A stretch of DNA of 64,000 bases, taken from a virus. A program made the position numbers and the translations under genes. Shown here in pieces: positions 26,432-34,322 of this stretch. The stretch lies in IMG/VR virus record IMGVR_UViG_3300036861_000610, positions 62,001-126,000 of that record; one strand, 5' to 3'. The first letter of the stretch is position 1. Each line of letters begins with the position of its first letter. Under the pieces are notes generated by a model. It saw only the letters and a program-made list of their open reading frames with translations, had not been told where the DNA came from and did no database searches.

Positions 26432-28138
26432 GTGGAATTCGAGATTCCCGAGGTCAGTGACCTGCCTCGGTTCACCCTCCAGGCGCTGCGCGATCTTGGC
26501 CTTGAGGCCGCTGCCGCATATGACGCCCTCCGCGAGGTCCTGACCCCGGAGACCGCTTCCGACGAAGACCTCGACGACCTGGAAGACCTGAAGAGCTTCA
26601 TGGTCCTGGTCGACGACGAGATGACTCAGCGCCGCGAGCGCCAGTCTCGCTTCAACGCCCTCCCCACCGCCCTCAAGGCTGAGGACGACATGGAGGACGA
26701 AGAGGCTGAGGCCGAGGAAGCCGCCGCTGAGGCCGGCGCCTCTCCTGACGCCAAGGTCAAGCCGCAGTCGCGTGGAGCCAAGGGCACCGACACGACCTAT
26801 GCGGTCGACACCCGGACCCCGTCGCTGGCGGACATCGCCAACAACTCCAACAGCAACGTGATCGAAGGCATCGTGGAAAACGGCGAGGACAACAAGCCGC
26901 AGTTCAAGATCCTCGCCGCGGCCGACACCGGATTCTCCACCGGCCAGGTCCTCGACGGCTGGCTCGACGTGGCCAAGGCTTTCGTCGCCCGCAGCCGCAC
27001 TCACGGTGGCGGCACCGCCCAGCAGTCCACCGTTGCCACGATCCGGCGCGAGTTCGGCAACGACTTCGCCGTGTCTGACGGCGACGACGACGTGACCATC
27101 GCGCAGAAGATGGACTTCGTCCGCGACGAGTCCCGCCTGCCTGGTGGAAGCCTGCTGGCCGGCACCGGCTGGTGTGCTCCGTCCGAGACGATCTACACCA
27201 CCTGCAACGAGATCACCACCGACGGACTCCTGTCCGTGCCTGAGATTGGCGCCCGTCGCGGTGGCATCCGGCACAACCAGGGCATCCAGTTCGACACCAT
27301 CTTCGGCAGCGGCACGGGCTTCAACATCTTGACTGAGGCCCAGGTCATTGCAGACACAACGAAGACCTGTGTCGCAATCCCGTGCCCCAGCTTCGTGGAT
27401 GACCGGCTCAAGGTTGCGGCCCTCTGCCTCACCGGTGACATCCTGCAGAACCGGGGCTACCCCGAGTTCGTCTCGACCTTCGTGCAAGGGGCCATTGCTG
27501 CGCAAGCCCACAATGTCAACCGTCAGATCATCGCCGACATTGTCACCGACTCGACCGCGGTTGACATGACGGCCTGCCAGCCGTGGGTTTCGGACGGTTC
27601 GGTTGTCTCGCAGCTGATGAGTGCCATCGACACCGCAATTCTCGACATCCAGTACCGCCTGCGTCTGCAGCGCAACCAGACCGTCGAAATCATCCTGCCG
27701 TACTGGGTGAAGGGCCAGCTCCGCGCTGACTGGATCCGCCGCAACGGCCCGATGGACCCGGACCTGACCGACGCCATGGTCGACGGCCTGCTTCGGACCC
27801 GCAACGCGCGGGCCCAGTGGGTCTACGACTGGCAGGACTCGTTCACCTCGACTGGTGTTTCTGGTGGTCCGTTCCCCGGTTCGGACACCCCGATCTGTGC
27901 TCTGCCGACCCAGGTCCGTTTCCTGGCCTACCCTGCGGGCACGTGGGTTGTCGCTCGGCAGGACGTTATCCGCTTGGACACCATCTACGACTCAGTCAAC
28001 TTGGCCACTAACAAGGTGACTCAGTTGTTCTTGGAGGACGGTTTCCGGGCGATGCGCTTCTGCCCGATCAGCCGCGTCTACACCATCAACATCTGCTCGA
28101 ACGGCTCGACCGGCATCCAGCGCGCAGTTACCTGCTAA
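26432..28138 (+). CDS. Major capsid protein (HK97-like fold)
   Basis: 568 aa from GTG 26432 (GAGAGG upstream). Residues 1-120 are helical and strongly acidic (EDDMEDEEAEAEEAAAEAG), a candidate delta/scaffold domain that could be removed by the maturation protease. The remaining ~450 residues match the actinophage major capsid pattern: GGIRHNQGIQFDTIFG, CVAIPCPSFVDDRLKVAALCLTG, VEIILPYWVKGQLRADWIRR, and a C-terminal FLAYPAGTWVVARQDVIRLDTIYDS. It is followed at once by a strong terminator, consistent with very high expression. The fold is inferred from these patterns and from gene order. Confidence 0.9.
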   Translation: MEFEIPEVSDLPRFTLQALRDLGLEAAAAYDALREVLTPETASDEDLDDLEDLKSFMVLVDDEMTQRRERQSRFNALPTALKAEDDMEDEEAEAEEAAAEAGASPDAKVKPQSRGAKGTDTTYAVDTRTPSLADIANNSNSNVIEGIVENGEDNKPQFKILAAADTGFSTGQVLDGWLDVAKAFVARSRTHGGGTAQQSTVATIRREFGNDFAVSDGDDDVTIAQKMDFVRDESRLPGGSLLAGTGWCAPSETIYTTCNEITTDGLLSVPEIGARRGGIRHNQGIQFDTIFGSGTGFNILTEAQVIADTTKTCVAIPCPSFVDDRLKVAALCLTGDILQNRGYPEFVSTFVQGAIAAQAHNVNRQIIADIVTDSTAVDMTACQPWVSDGSVVSQLMSAIDTAILDIQYRLRLQRNQTVEIILPYWVKGQLRADWIRRNGPMDPDLTDAMVDGLLRTRNARAQWVYDWQDSFTSTGVSGGPFPGSDTPICALPTQVRFLAYPAGTWVVARQDVIRLDTIYDSVNLATNKVTQLFLEDGFRAMRFCPISRVYTINICSNGSTGIQRAVTC

Positions 28139-28148
28139 GAGGCTCAGT

Positions 28149-28178
28149 AAGGGGCTGGGTCTTTCGACCCAGCCCCTT
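28149..28178 (+). terminator. Strong stem-loop terminator after the major capsid gene
   Basis: A perfect 13-bp stem (28149-28161 with 28166-28178) with a four-base TTTC loop, starting 11 bases past the capsid stop. The stem contains GGGGCTGGGTC paired with GACCCAGCCCC. Only a short T run (TTT) ends it, as is usual in high-GC hosts. It probably trims or protects the capsid message and lowers downstream expression. Confidence 0.85.
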
Positions 28179-28201
28179 TGACCTCGAAAGGGGGTGAAGG
28201 C

Positions 28202-29041
28202 ATGGCAAGTCTGACCGGTCCGCTTTATGTCCCGCCGCCGAATCCAATCGTTCCGCGGTACGGGCTGTTCAACGTCGCCAACGGACCCGTTGACCTTCCC
28301 ATTAACGCCCGCATCGGTGGCCTGCAGTACCAGATTTCGACGTGCAACCTTCCCCTTGAATACGAGGTGGAATGCCAGGACGCGCACAACACCAAGGTCA
28401 TTACCTCTGGCGTTACGACCGTCACCGGCGCGCCGTTCATCGTCTATTCGGCCATTCAATGCGGCACCGTCGGCCTGGTCGACTTCGGCCAGGAGCAGGT
28501 TAAGCGCTACCTGTACGACCAGCTCATTGCTGGCGAGCAGGCCACTGTCGAAAGCATCTTCTCGCAGGGCCTCGTCGGCCAGTTCCCGTCGCTGCAGACC
28601 GGCGCCGTTTCCCTGGGTGCTGCCCAGGGGCCAGTGCAGGCCGTCAGCATGCTGGAGGACTGGATTTACGCCCGGTTCGGGTCCAGGGCCGTTATCCATG
28701 CCCCGATGGAGGCCGCGGCCTACTTCAAGGCCGCACACCTGATTGAGCCTGACGGCAACGTCAATGCAGGTGGCGTCTGGCGCACGGACGTCGGTACAGC
28801 AGTCAGTTTTGGCAACTACGCAGGCGTGGGGCCAACTGGACAGGCCGGTACATGGATCTATGTCACGGGACCGCTCACCATTTGGCGCACCCCAGACACT
28901 GAACTGTTTGTGCCACCCATGGGTCAGGTCATTAACCGAACCACCAACGTCTTGACCATCGTCATGGAGCGGGAGTACGTGCTCGCCTTCGACTGCTATT
29001 CGGCGGCCGTAAACGTAACCCTCAATACGGTGGACCGATAA
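28202..29041 (+). CDS. Capsid-region structural protein, possibly a minor capsid or vertex protein
   Basis: 279 aa from ATG 28202, with GAAAGGGGGTGAAGG immediately upstream. The middle has AEQATVES-type and LEDWIYARFGSRAVIHAPMEAA segments, then WRTDVGTAVSFGNYAGVGPTG, and the C-terminus has IVMEREYVLAFDCYSAAVNV. These resemble proteins found just after the capsid gene in many actinophages, without an agreed function. Its place behind the capsid terminator suggests lower expression than the capsid protein, fitting a minor head component. Role is inferred from position. Confidence 0.6.
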   Translation: MASLTGPLYVPPPNPIVPRYGLFNVANGPVDLPINARIGGLQYQISTCNLPLEYEVECQDAHNTKVITSGVTTVTGAPFIVYSAIQCGTVGLVDFGQEQVKRYLYDQLIAGEQATVESIFSQGLVGQFPSLQTGAVSLGAAQGPVQAVSMLEDWIYARFGSRAVIHAPMEAAAYFKAAHLIEPDGNVNAGGVWRTDVGTAVSFGNYAGVGPTGQAGTWIYVTGPLTIWRTPDTELFVPPMGQVINRTTNVLTIVMEREYVLAFDCYSAAVNVTLNTVDR

Positions 29042-29395
29042 ATGCCGCTGATGCGCGAGTGGGTTGAGATCCACGTGGATGAGGATTTGCTCATCCACGT
29101 GGTTCGCGAGCTGCTTTCGCTGGCAGTGAACCCGAACCAGGTTGAGGTCACGTACGGCACCGCCGGCCGCATCATCCTGGCCGAGATTCACCTTGCTGAT
29201 GCTTGGTACCAGATGCGTCTGGCCAAGGAAGAAGCCGAAGGCGATGGCACCGAAGTGCACGCCAGCGGCTTCGAAGTTGTTGATAGCGCGAAGATTGAAA
29301 ATTCAAACTCTGCTGAGTCAACAACCGTCCCAACGCCCGCCAAGCGAGCGTCTGCACCAAAACCCTCCGCTTCTCCTAACGGCGAGGATTCGTAA
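29042..29395 (+). CDS. Small head/tail-region protein of unknown function
   Basis: 117 aa, beginning directly after the previous stop (TAAATG). Residues 1-65 are compact and mixed alpha/beta (REWVEIHVDEDLLIHVVRELL, then VTYGTAGRIILAEIHLADAWYQM). The remainder is a low-complexity Ser/Pro/Ala tail. The stop overlaps the start of the major tail gene (TAATG), so the two are translationally coupled. I do not recognise a family. Confidence 0.6.
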   Translation: MPLMREWVEIHVDEDLLIHVVRELLSLAVNPNQVEVTYGTAGRIILAEIHLADAWYQMRLAKEEAEGDGTEVHASGFEVVDSAKIENSNSAESTTVPTPAKRASAPKPSASPNGEDS

Positions 29396-30090
29396 TGGCA
29401 ACAGTTTGTTTCACCCCATTCAAGATCCCGCGGATCCGGGTGACGCGGCTGAACTCGTGCGGCCAGGTCGTTACGGGTAGCTGCTCGCAGGTCGTGTCCG
29501 ACGGCATCATTTCCATCGAAATGACGAAGAACTACGAGGACCGTGAAGAGTTCTTCGTCAAGAACGGTGACGGTACGTTCTGTGTCCGTGAGACCAACCC
29601 GCCGATCCTGAAGTGGATCGACTTGGTCATCACCCTGTGCAATATTGACCCAGACATCGTCAACATCGTCGCGGCTGAACCGTTGTACACGTCTAACGAC
29701 ACTGCGGCCACAAAGATCGGTTACTCGACCGACGAGAACTCGGCCCAGAACGTGAACTTCAGCCTGGAGGGTTGGACTCGTCTGGCCAACACGGCGACGC
29801 TGTGCACGGGTGGCCAAGAGTATGGATACTTCCTCTGGCCGTGGGTCGTGGAGGGCACGATCGGCGACATGACGTTGGAGAACGGCGTCGCCAACTTCAC
29901 CATCAACGCGCGTACTCATGGCAACTCGCTGTGGGGCGTTGGTCCATACAACGTCGACTACAGCGATAACCCAATCGGGTCTACGACGCCGGTACCGATG
30001 AACACACCCATCACATCCACGCAGCACAGCCGCATGTTTATTACGCGGCTGCCACCGCCAGCGGCTAGCTGTGGCTGCGCAGCAGTGTAA
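29395..30090 (+). CDS. Major tail (tube) protein
   Basis: 231 aa. The N-terminal pattern FKIPRIRVTRLNSCGQVV, followed by SDGIISIEMTKNYEDREEF, is characteristic of actinophage major tail proteins, which polymerise into the siphovirus tail tube. The middle LEGWTRLANTATLCTGGQEYGYFLWPWV also fits. The C-terminus carries a short CGCAAV cysteine tail. Its start overlaps the previous stop; downstream lies a region of palindromes probably acting as a terminator. Confidence 0.85.
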   Translation: MATVCFTPFKIPRIRVTRLNSCGQVVTGSCSQVVSDGIISIEMTKNYEDREEFFVKNGDGTFCVRETNPPILKWIDLVITLCNIDPDIVNIVAAEPLYTSNDTAATKIGYSTDENSAQNVNFSLEGWTRLANTATLCTGGQEYGYFLWPWVVEGTIGDMTLENGVANFTINARTHGNSLWGVGPYNVDYSDNPIGSTTPVPMNTPITSTQHSRMFITRLPPPAASCGCAAV

Positions 30091-30112
30091 CGGAAACATC
30101 AATGAACTTTTA

Positions 30113-30180
30113 TTGCTTGCGCAAGCAACTTTTTGAGCAGGACAAGCTCATTTAGTTGCTTGCGCAAGCAACAAGTTTTT
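30113..30180 (+). terminator. Paired palindromes with T-runs: tandem terminators or an operator cluster
   Basis: A 16-bp perfect palindrome at 30113-30128 (TTGCTTGCGCAAGCAA) is followed by TTTTT at 30130. The same palindrome, extended to 18 bp, recurs at 30155-30172 and is followed by TTTTT at 30176. Between them is a hairpin, TGAGC/GCTCA (30134-30150). Each palindrome can fold as a stem with a GCGC loop, giving two near-identical terminators in a row behind the major tail gene. Duplicated palindromes could also be a repressor operator. Confidence 0.6.
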
Positions 30181-30203
30181 CAAGGAAGAGGGGGTGAGTC
30201 GAT

Positions 30204-31403
30204 ATGGCCAGGCTTCTCTACGCAGATCCGGGATCGCAGTTGGTCTACCGACCCATTGGCTCATCCCTAAGGTCGGCAATCGGCAGCCAGGCCATCGTGT
30301 ACGCCGACGATGCCGCCACGGTTCTGGCTGATATCGCTGAGTACGATCCACTGAACCCTTCGACGCCGGGTCCGGTCATTCTTGACTCGACGCTGACCGT
30401 GGACAGTAACTCACTGCTGCCTTGGTTTTGGGGCCCGCTTGCCGGCACGGATACGTTGTGGGTGGTAGCGGACGGGGGGCCGATCGCACAGATCAATGCC
30501 TATTACGATCCGCGCATTGATGCCGCAGCAACAAACGCCGCTTTAGCTGCTGAAACTTCAGCTCGCGTAGCCGGCGACGCAGCAAGATTGCAGATCGCCA
30601 ATAACCTCTCCGACGTTGCATCGACGTCCTCGTCGCGAACCAATCTGGGGCTTGGTGGGGCCGCGGTCCTTAATGTCGGCACTAGCGCCGGAACGGTCGC
30701 GGCCGGCGACGACTCGCGCATCACTGGCGCCATCCAGTCTTCCATCGCTGATGCAAAAGGCGACCTGATCGTCGGTACGGCCAATGACGCTGTAGCCCGA
30801 TTTGCCGTAGGGACACCGGGCTATGTTCCATGGGCTGATCCGGCCGCTACTCCAGGAATCGTGTGGTTGCCCAGCGATCCGGACGCCCTCGCGGCAGGCA
30901 CGACCACCATGGATCGGCGCTATGCCTCCGGCACTGTCAGCGTTACGAGCCAACAGATGCGGTTGTCCTTCTTCACTGCACCACGAGCCGAGACGATTTC
31001 TACTCTTGCTGTGGCTACGGGCAGCACTGCTGCTGCGGCAACACCGACGCTGTGTCGCATGGGTATCTACTCCGTTGCTGGTAACGGGGATCTAACCCTC
31101 GTCGCTAGCACAGCCAACGACACGACCTTGTTTGCGTCTGCAAGCACCCGCTATTCGAAGGCGTTGTCGGCCAGCTACAACGCGATCCTCGGCCAGCGGT
31201 ACGCCCTGGCGGTACTGGTCGTTACTGGCGTCGCCACTCCAACCCTCATTGGCTTCAGCCTGAGTTCCGCGATGAACGTCGCTTTGACAACTAGCCCACG
31301 CCTAACGGCAGTCGTGGCTGGTCAGGCCGATCTTCCGAATTCAGTCCTGTCGGCTTCTCTTGGCACCTCTAACGCTGCTCCGTTCGGGGAGGTGCTGCCG
31401 TAA
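30204..31403 (+). CDS. Tail-fibre-like structural protein
   Basis: 399 aa from ATG 30204 (GGAAGAGGGGG upstream). The N-terminal ~110 residues look globular. Residues ~115-200 carry Ala-rich trimeric fibre-like sequence, including LSDVASTSSSRTNLGLGGAAVLN and AGDDSRITGA, which are common in phage tail-fibre shafts. The C-terminus (~230-399) is a Ser/Thr/Ala-rich beta domain (TGSTAAAATPTLCRMGIYSV) resembling a receptor-binding head. Its position between the major tail gene and the connector genes is unusual for a fibre. Confidence 0.6.
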   Translation: MARLLYADPGSQLVYRPIGSSLRSAIGSQAIVYADDAATVLADIAEYDPLNPSTPGPVILDSTLTVDSNSLLPWFWGPLAGTDTLWVVADGGPIAQINAYYDPRIDAAATNAALAAETSARVAGDAARLQIANNLSDVASTSSSRTNLGLGGAAVLNVGTSAGTVAAGDDSRITGAIQSSIADAKGDLIVGTANDAVARFAVGTPGYVPWADPAATPGIVWLPSDPDALAAGTTTMDRRYASGTVSVTSQQMRLSFFTAPRAETISTLAVATGSTAAAATPTLCRMGIYSVAGNGDLTLVASTANDTTLFASASTRYSKALSASYNAILGQRYALAVLVVTGVATPTLIGFSLSSAMNVALTTSPRLTAVVAGQADLPNSVLSASLGTSNAAPFGEVLP

Positions 31404-31404
31404 A

Positions 31405-32247
31405 ATGCCTATTCCAGCTGGGAGCATTCCCGCCAATCTGCCTGGGATGACATGTACGTGGCCCGACGTCGGACTCCAGTTGTGCTGCGAGGACTGGGAC
31501 ACGTACAGCGAGTCGCTGCAGACGCAAGCCACGGATTACGCGAGGATGATTCTGTGGGCTGCCACCGGCCGCCAGTTCGGGCTATGCGAACTGACCGTCC
31601 GGCCTTGCGGCAAGTTCTGCGAGAACTGTGATGGTGGGGGCTGGTACTACGACGGCATGGGCGCCTGGATCCCATATATCAGTAACGGCCAATGGTTCAA
31701 TTGTTATTGCGGCAATAACGGACCCGGAGGCTGCTGCACCTGCTCCCCTGACTGCCAGGTATACCTCCCAGGCCCTGTGTATTCCATCACTTCTGTGCGG
31801 ATTGGTGGCGAGAGTCTGATCGTCACCGGTGGCAGCGAAATTTTCGTGCTGGATCAGCAGTGGCTGGTCCGTGTCGACACCTCAAAATGTTGGCCCCAGT
31901 GTGCCGACCAGAACAAGCCGCCGGGTGACGCCGACGCCTTCGAGGTGACCTACCTGCGCGGACTGCCAGTCCCTGACGCCCTTGCTCAGGCCTATGCATC
32001 GCTCGCCTGCGAGTACGCCAAGGCCTGCCTCGGGTTGGTGTGCCGGCTGCCGTCACGAGTCTCTTCGATCAGTCGCCAGGGCGTAACCATATCGATGGTC
32101 GATGTCGCCGAACTGCTCCGGAACGGGCTAACAGGACTCTGGGAAGTTGACCAGGTCATTTTGGCTCTCAATCCGTACGGCCTCAAAGGCCGTACGCGTT
32201 TCTACTCCCCGGAGCTAATGGAACCTCGCCAGATTACTTTCCCGTGA
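31405..32247 (+). CDS. Head-to-tail adaptor protein, cysteine-rich
   Basis: 280 aa from ATG 31405, with GGGGAGGTG upstream. Probable connector subunit: DYARMILWAATGRQFG near the N-terminus and VTYLRGLPVPDALAQAYASLACEYAKACLG with VSSISRQGVTISM toward the C-terminus match actinophage head-to-tail adaptors. A cysteine-rich insert (CGKFCENCDGGGWYYD, then CYCGNN and CCTCSPDC) at ~70-125 may bind zinc or form disulfides. The start follows the previous stop by one base. Confidence 0.75.
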   Translation: MPIPAGSIPANLPGMTCTWPDVGLQLCCEDWDTYSESLQTQATDYARMILWAATGRQFGLCELTVRPCGKFCENCDGGGWYYDGMGAWIPYISNGQWFNCYCGNNGPGGCCTCSPDCQVYLPGPVYSITSVRIGGESLIVTGGSEIFVLDQQWLVRVDTSKCWPQCADQNKPPGDADAFEVTYLRGLPVPDALAQAYASLACEYAKACLGLVCRLPSRVSSISRQGVTISMVDVAELLRNGLTGLWEVDQVILALNPYGLKGRTRFYSPELMEPRQITFP

Positions 32248-32257
32248 GGAAGCGGAC

Positions 32258-32815
32258 GTGACTGAACCCGCCCCAGATCTTGCTGAGGTTCTCATGGACA
32301 AACTCCTCGAATGTCTGTGCACCTACTCGCAGGCGGCCGAGGGGGCGCCAGCCCATTGTTGTTTCCGGGTGGGTACCGAGATTGCTCACGACGCCGGCAT
32401 CCTGGAAGATCAGTGCTGCGAAGGTATCGCCTATGTCGCCCTTGGTGACACCTACCCTTCCTCAGACTCGTTCCCGGAGCAGGATATTGTTCGGCAGGCA
32501 GCCGCCCACTGTGCGCCACCGACTTGGGCCCAGGCGTTTAAGGTGGGAATTATCCGATGTGCCCCCACCGGGAACCAGTTCCTGCCGCCCAGCTGCACTG
32601 ACTGGAATGCGGCAGCCCGACAGAACATCATCGACGCCAAGACGCTGCGCCAGGTGGCCTGCTGCATGCGCGACTTCGTGGTGAACAACGACAATCTGTT
32701 CTTCGGTATGTCGTTAGTGATCGAGCGCCAGACGCAGGGCAACCCGCAGGGCGGGTGCGTCGAGCGGTCCATGACCCTGACCGCCCAGTTCCCCAATTAC
32801 GACTGTGCCTGCTGA
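32258..32815 (+). CDS. Head-tail connector component (stopper-like), cysteine-rich
   Basis: 185 aa from GTG 32258. It has an unusually high Cys count (LLECLCTYSQAAEG, HCCFRVG, DQCCEG, QVACCMRD and a YDCAC end). Order (adaptor, this gene, gp10-like gene, chaperones) matches the slot of a second connector protein in siphoviruses. The segment VVNNDNLFFGMSLVIERQTQGNPQGGCVERSM is like actinophage proteins in this slot. The stop overlaps the next start (TGATG). Function is inferred from gene order. Confidence 0.6.
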   Translation: MTEPAPDLAEVLMDKLLECLCTYSQAAEGAPAHCCFRVGTEIAHDAGILEDQCCEGIAYVALGDTYPSSDSFPEQDIVRQAAAHCAPPTWAQAFKVGIIRCAPTGNQFLPPSCTDWNAAARQNIIDAKTLRQVACCMRDFVVNNDNLFFGMSLVIERQTQGNPQGGCVERSMTLTAQFPNYDCAC

Positions 32816-33294
32816 TGGGTGAGTACCAGGTCTACCAGGTGCGGCTGCGGGCGCAGACCATGTTCATTGCTCGTCGGCAGGCCGAAAAGGCACTGAGGGC
32901 GATGCAGGATGAGGCGAAGGCGAATGCAAGCAGGGGCCCGTACAGTAATGGGCGCCTGGCTGAAAGCATCTACCGCTCGGGGCCGCGTGTGGTGGGGTGG
33001 AGTGCCTCGGGATCAGTTGGCAGCCGACTGTCCTACGCCAAAATTGTAGAGAAGGGCGCCAAGATACACCCCATCTTCCCGAAGGGTGTCACCGTCTATC
33101 GTTTCGGGAAAGTGTCCCGGCCGGCATTGAAGTTCCAGTGGCGTGGACGGACTGCGTACTTCAACCAGATCCCTGGCGTTCCCGGGACTATTGGTCGGTC
33201 GCATCCGGGGCAGCCCGGAAAGCACTACCTTGCCAGGGCCCTTCTAAGCGTGGCGGCACGGTACAACCTGCGGGTTATCGTTCGCGACATCTAG
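32815..33294 (+). CDS. HK97 gp10-like tail completion protein
   Basis: 159 aa from ATG 32815, overlapping the preceding stop. The family pattern is visible: an N-terminal helix (RRQAEKALRAMQDEAKANASRGPYSNGRLAESI), then SRLSYAKIVEKGAKIHPIFPK, a beta pair with FQWRGRTAYF, and GQPGKHYLARALLSVA at the end. These proteins join the tail to the head connector. Its place just before the chaperone genes is canonical. Confidence 0.75.
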   Translation: MGEYQVYQVRLRAQTMFIARRQAEKALRAMQDEAKANASRGPYSNGRLAESIYRSGPRVVGWSASGSVGSRLSYAKIVEKGAKIHPIFPKGVTVYRFGKVSRPALKFQWRGRTAYFNQIPGVPGTIGRSHPGQPGKHYLARALLSVAARYNLRVIVRDI

Positions 33295-33304
33295 TATCGG
33301 GCGC

Positions 33305-33658
33305 ATGACCACTCCTGATCCTGGACGAGAGACGCAGCCCGTTAATGTGCACGGACGTACGGTCATCGTCAGAAAGCTCCTCGACACGCAGATAATGCTC
33401 CTGGCCAGAGAGGCCAAGATTCTGCAGCGCGACGACATCAGCAACACCCGCAAGCTCGATGGAATCGACCGGATGTTCTCCATTCTGGAGTCGGTCGTCA
33501 TCTCCGAGGACGACCAGATGTACATGCAGGACCTCATGGTGAAAGGCGAGCTAGATCTCCGTGAGTTGATCACCTTTGTGACTGCATTCAACACCGACGA
33601 CGACGGCGTTGAGAAGCCAGCTCGGGTGCGTCGTGGCCGGACGCCGGCCAAGCGGTAA
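33305..33658 (+). CDS. Tail assembly chaperone, first frame (gpG-like)
   Basis: 117 aa: acidic and helical (RKLLDTQIMLLAREAKILQR, DGIDRMFSILESVVISEDDQM) with a basic Arg-rich end. Position directly before the tape measure gene identifies it as the gpG-like tail assembly chaperone. The downstream frame overlaps its last 50 bases in the +1 frame. This fits the programmed frameshift that makes the gpG and gpGT products in siphophages. No classic slippery heptamer is evident near the end (GCCAAGCGGTAA). Confidence 0.8.
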   Translation: MTTPDPGRETQPVNVHGRTVIVRKLLDTQIMLLAREAKILQRDDISNTRKLDGIDRMFSILESVVISEDDQMYMQDLMVKGELDLRELITFVTAFNTDDDGVEKPARVRRGRTPAKR

Positions 33659-34250
33659 CCGTCCCAGCTCCGGCGGATTGCCCACGGAACTGTCGACGGC
33701 ACAAACGAGGCCTGCACCCACGCCCAAGCTGAATGTCGACCCAGTGTGGTCGCTGAAGCCATGGCCGGCGACGGTGCTTCTTGGGGCCGTAGAATTCACG
33801 ATCCCCGCCATGGCGGCGGCGGACTGGCTCGCGTATCTGATGCAGCCAGCTCCCGACATCGACGGCATGATCTTGGACCTTTTCGACGGTGGTGAAGAAC
33901 TTCTCTACACCGAAAAAGTGACGGTCGAAGACCTATACGAAACATGCCTTGAGCTGGTTGCCATGGTGTGTGCTCGGCCGTGGTGGGTAGCCCTTCGGCA
34001 GATCAACATTGCCCGGAGTTCGTGGCATATCTTGGGGCCCAAACTGCTGGAGCGCGTCGACCTGGAGCGCGTCTCCATCGCCGCCTTCCTGGACGTTCTT
34101 CTGGTCGTCACCCTGGAAAGCATGGAGCCGAAGGAGACGGCCATGTTCATCTTGAAGCTGGAGGCAGTCCCTGCTGAGTTGGCCACCGAACAGCCAGCTC
34201 CAATCGATTCGATGGAAATGGACCGTGGCGCCTTCCTTTCTATGCAGTGA
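33609..34250 (+). CDS. Tail assembly chaperone, second frame (T region, made by frameshift)
   Basis: An open frame of 213 codons in +1 (equivalently -2) relation to the preceding gene, overlapping its end. No convincing ribosome binding site or ATG lies at its beginning, so it is most likely expressed as a C-terminal extension of the chaperone. The helical core (VEDLYETCLELVAMVCARPWW, ILGPKLLERVDLERVSIAAFLDVLL) resembles the actinophage T segment. The fused product would recruit the tape measure during tail assembly. The true shift site is somewhere in 33609-33658. Confidence 0.75.
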   Translation: MRSQLGCVVAGRRPSGNRPSSGGLPTELSTAQTRPAPTPKLNVDPVWSLKPWPATVLLGAVEFTIPAMAAADWLAYLMQPAPDIDGMILDLFDGGEELLYTEKVTVEDLYETCLELVAMVCARPWWVALRQINIARSSWHILGPKLLERVDLERVSIAAFLDVLLVVTLESMEPKETAMFILKLEAVPAELATEQPAPIDSMEMDRGAFLSMQ

Positions 34251-34261
34251 TCGTTAAACTG

Positions 34262-34292
34262 GTGCGCAGTGCCGCTTGCCCTGCCTGCGCAC
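34262..34292 (+). promoter_or_regulatory. Hairpin between chaperone and tape measure genes
   Basis: A perfect 8-bp inverted repeat, GTGCGCAG (34262-34269) and CTGCGCAC (34285-34292), with a 15-base loop. It begins 12 bases after the chaperone stop and lies just before the tape measure ribosome binding site. There is no T run, so it may modulate translation or mRNA stability rather than terminate. Confidence 0.45.
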
Positions 34293-34322
34293 ATCACATG
34301 AGCTTTGAGGGGTGATGTTGTC

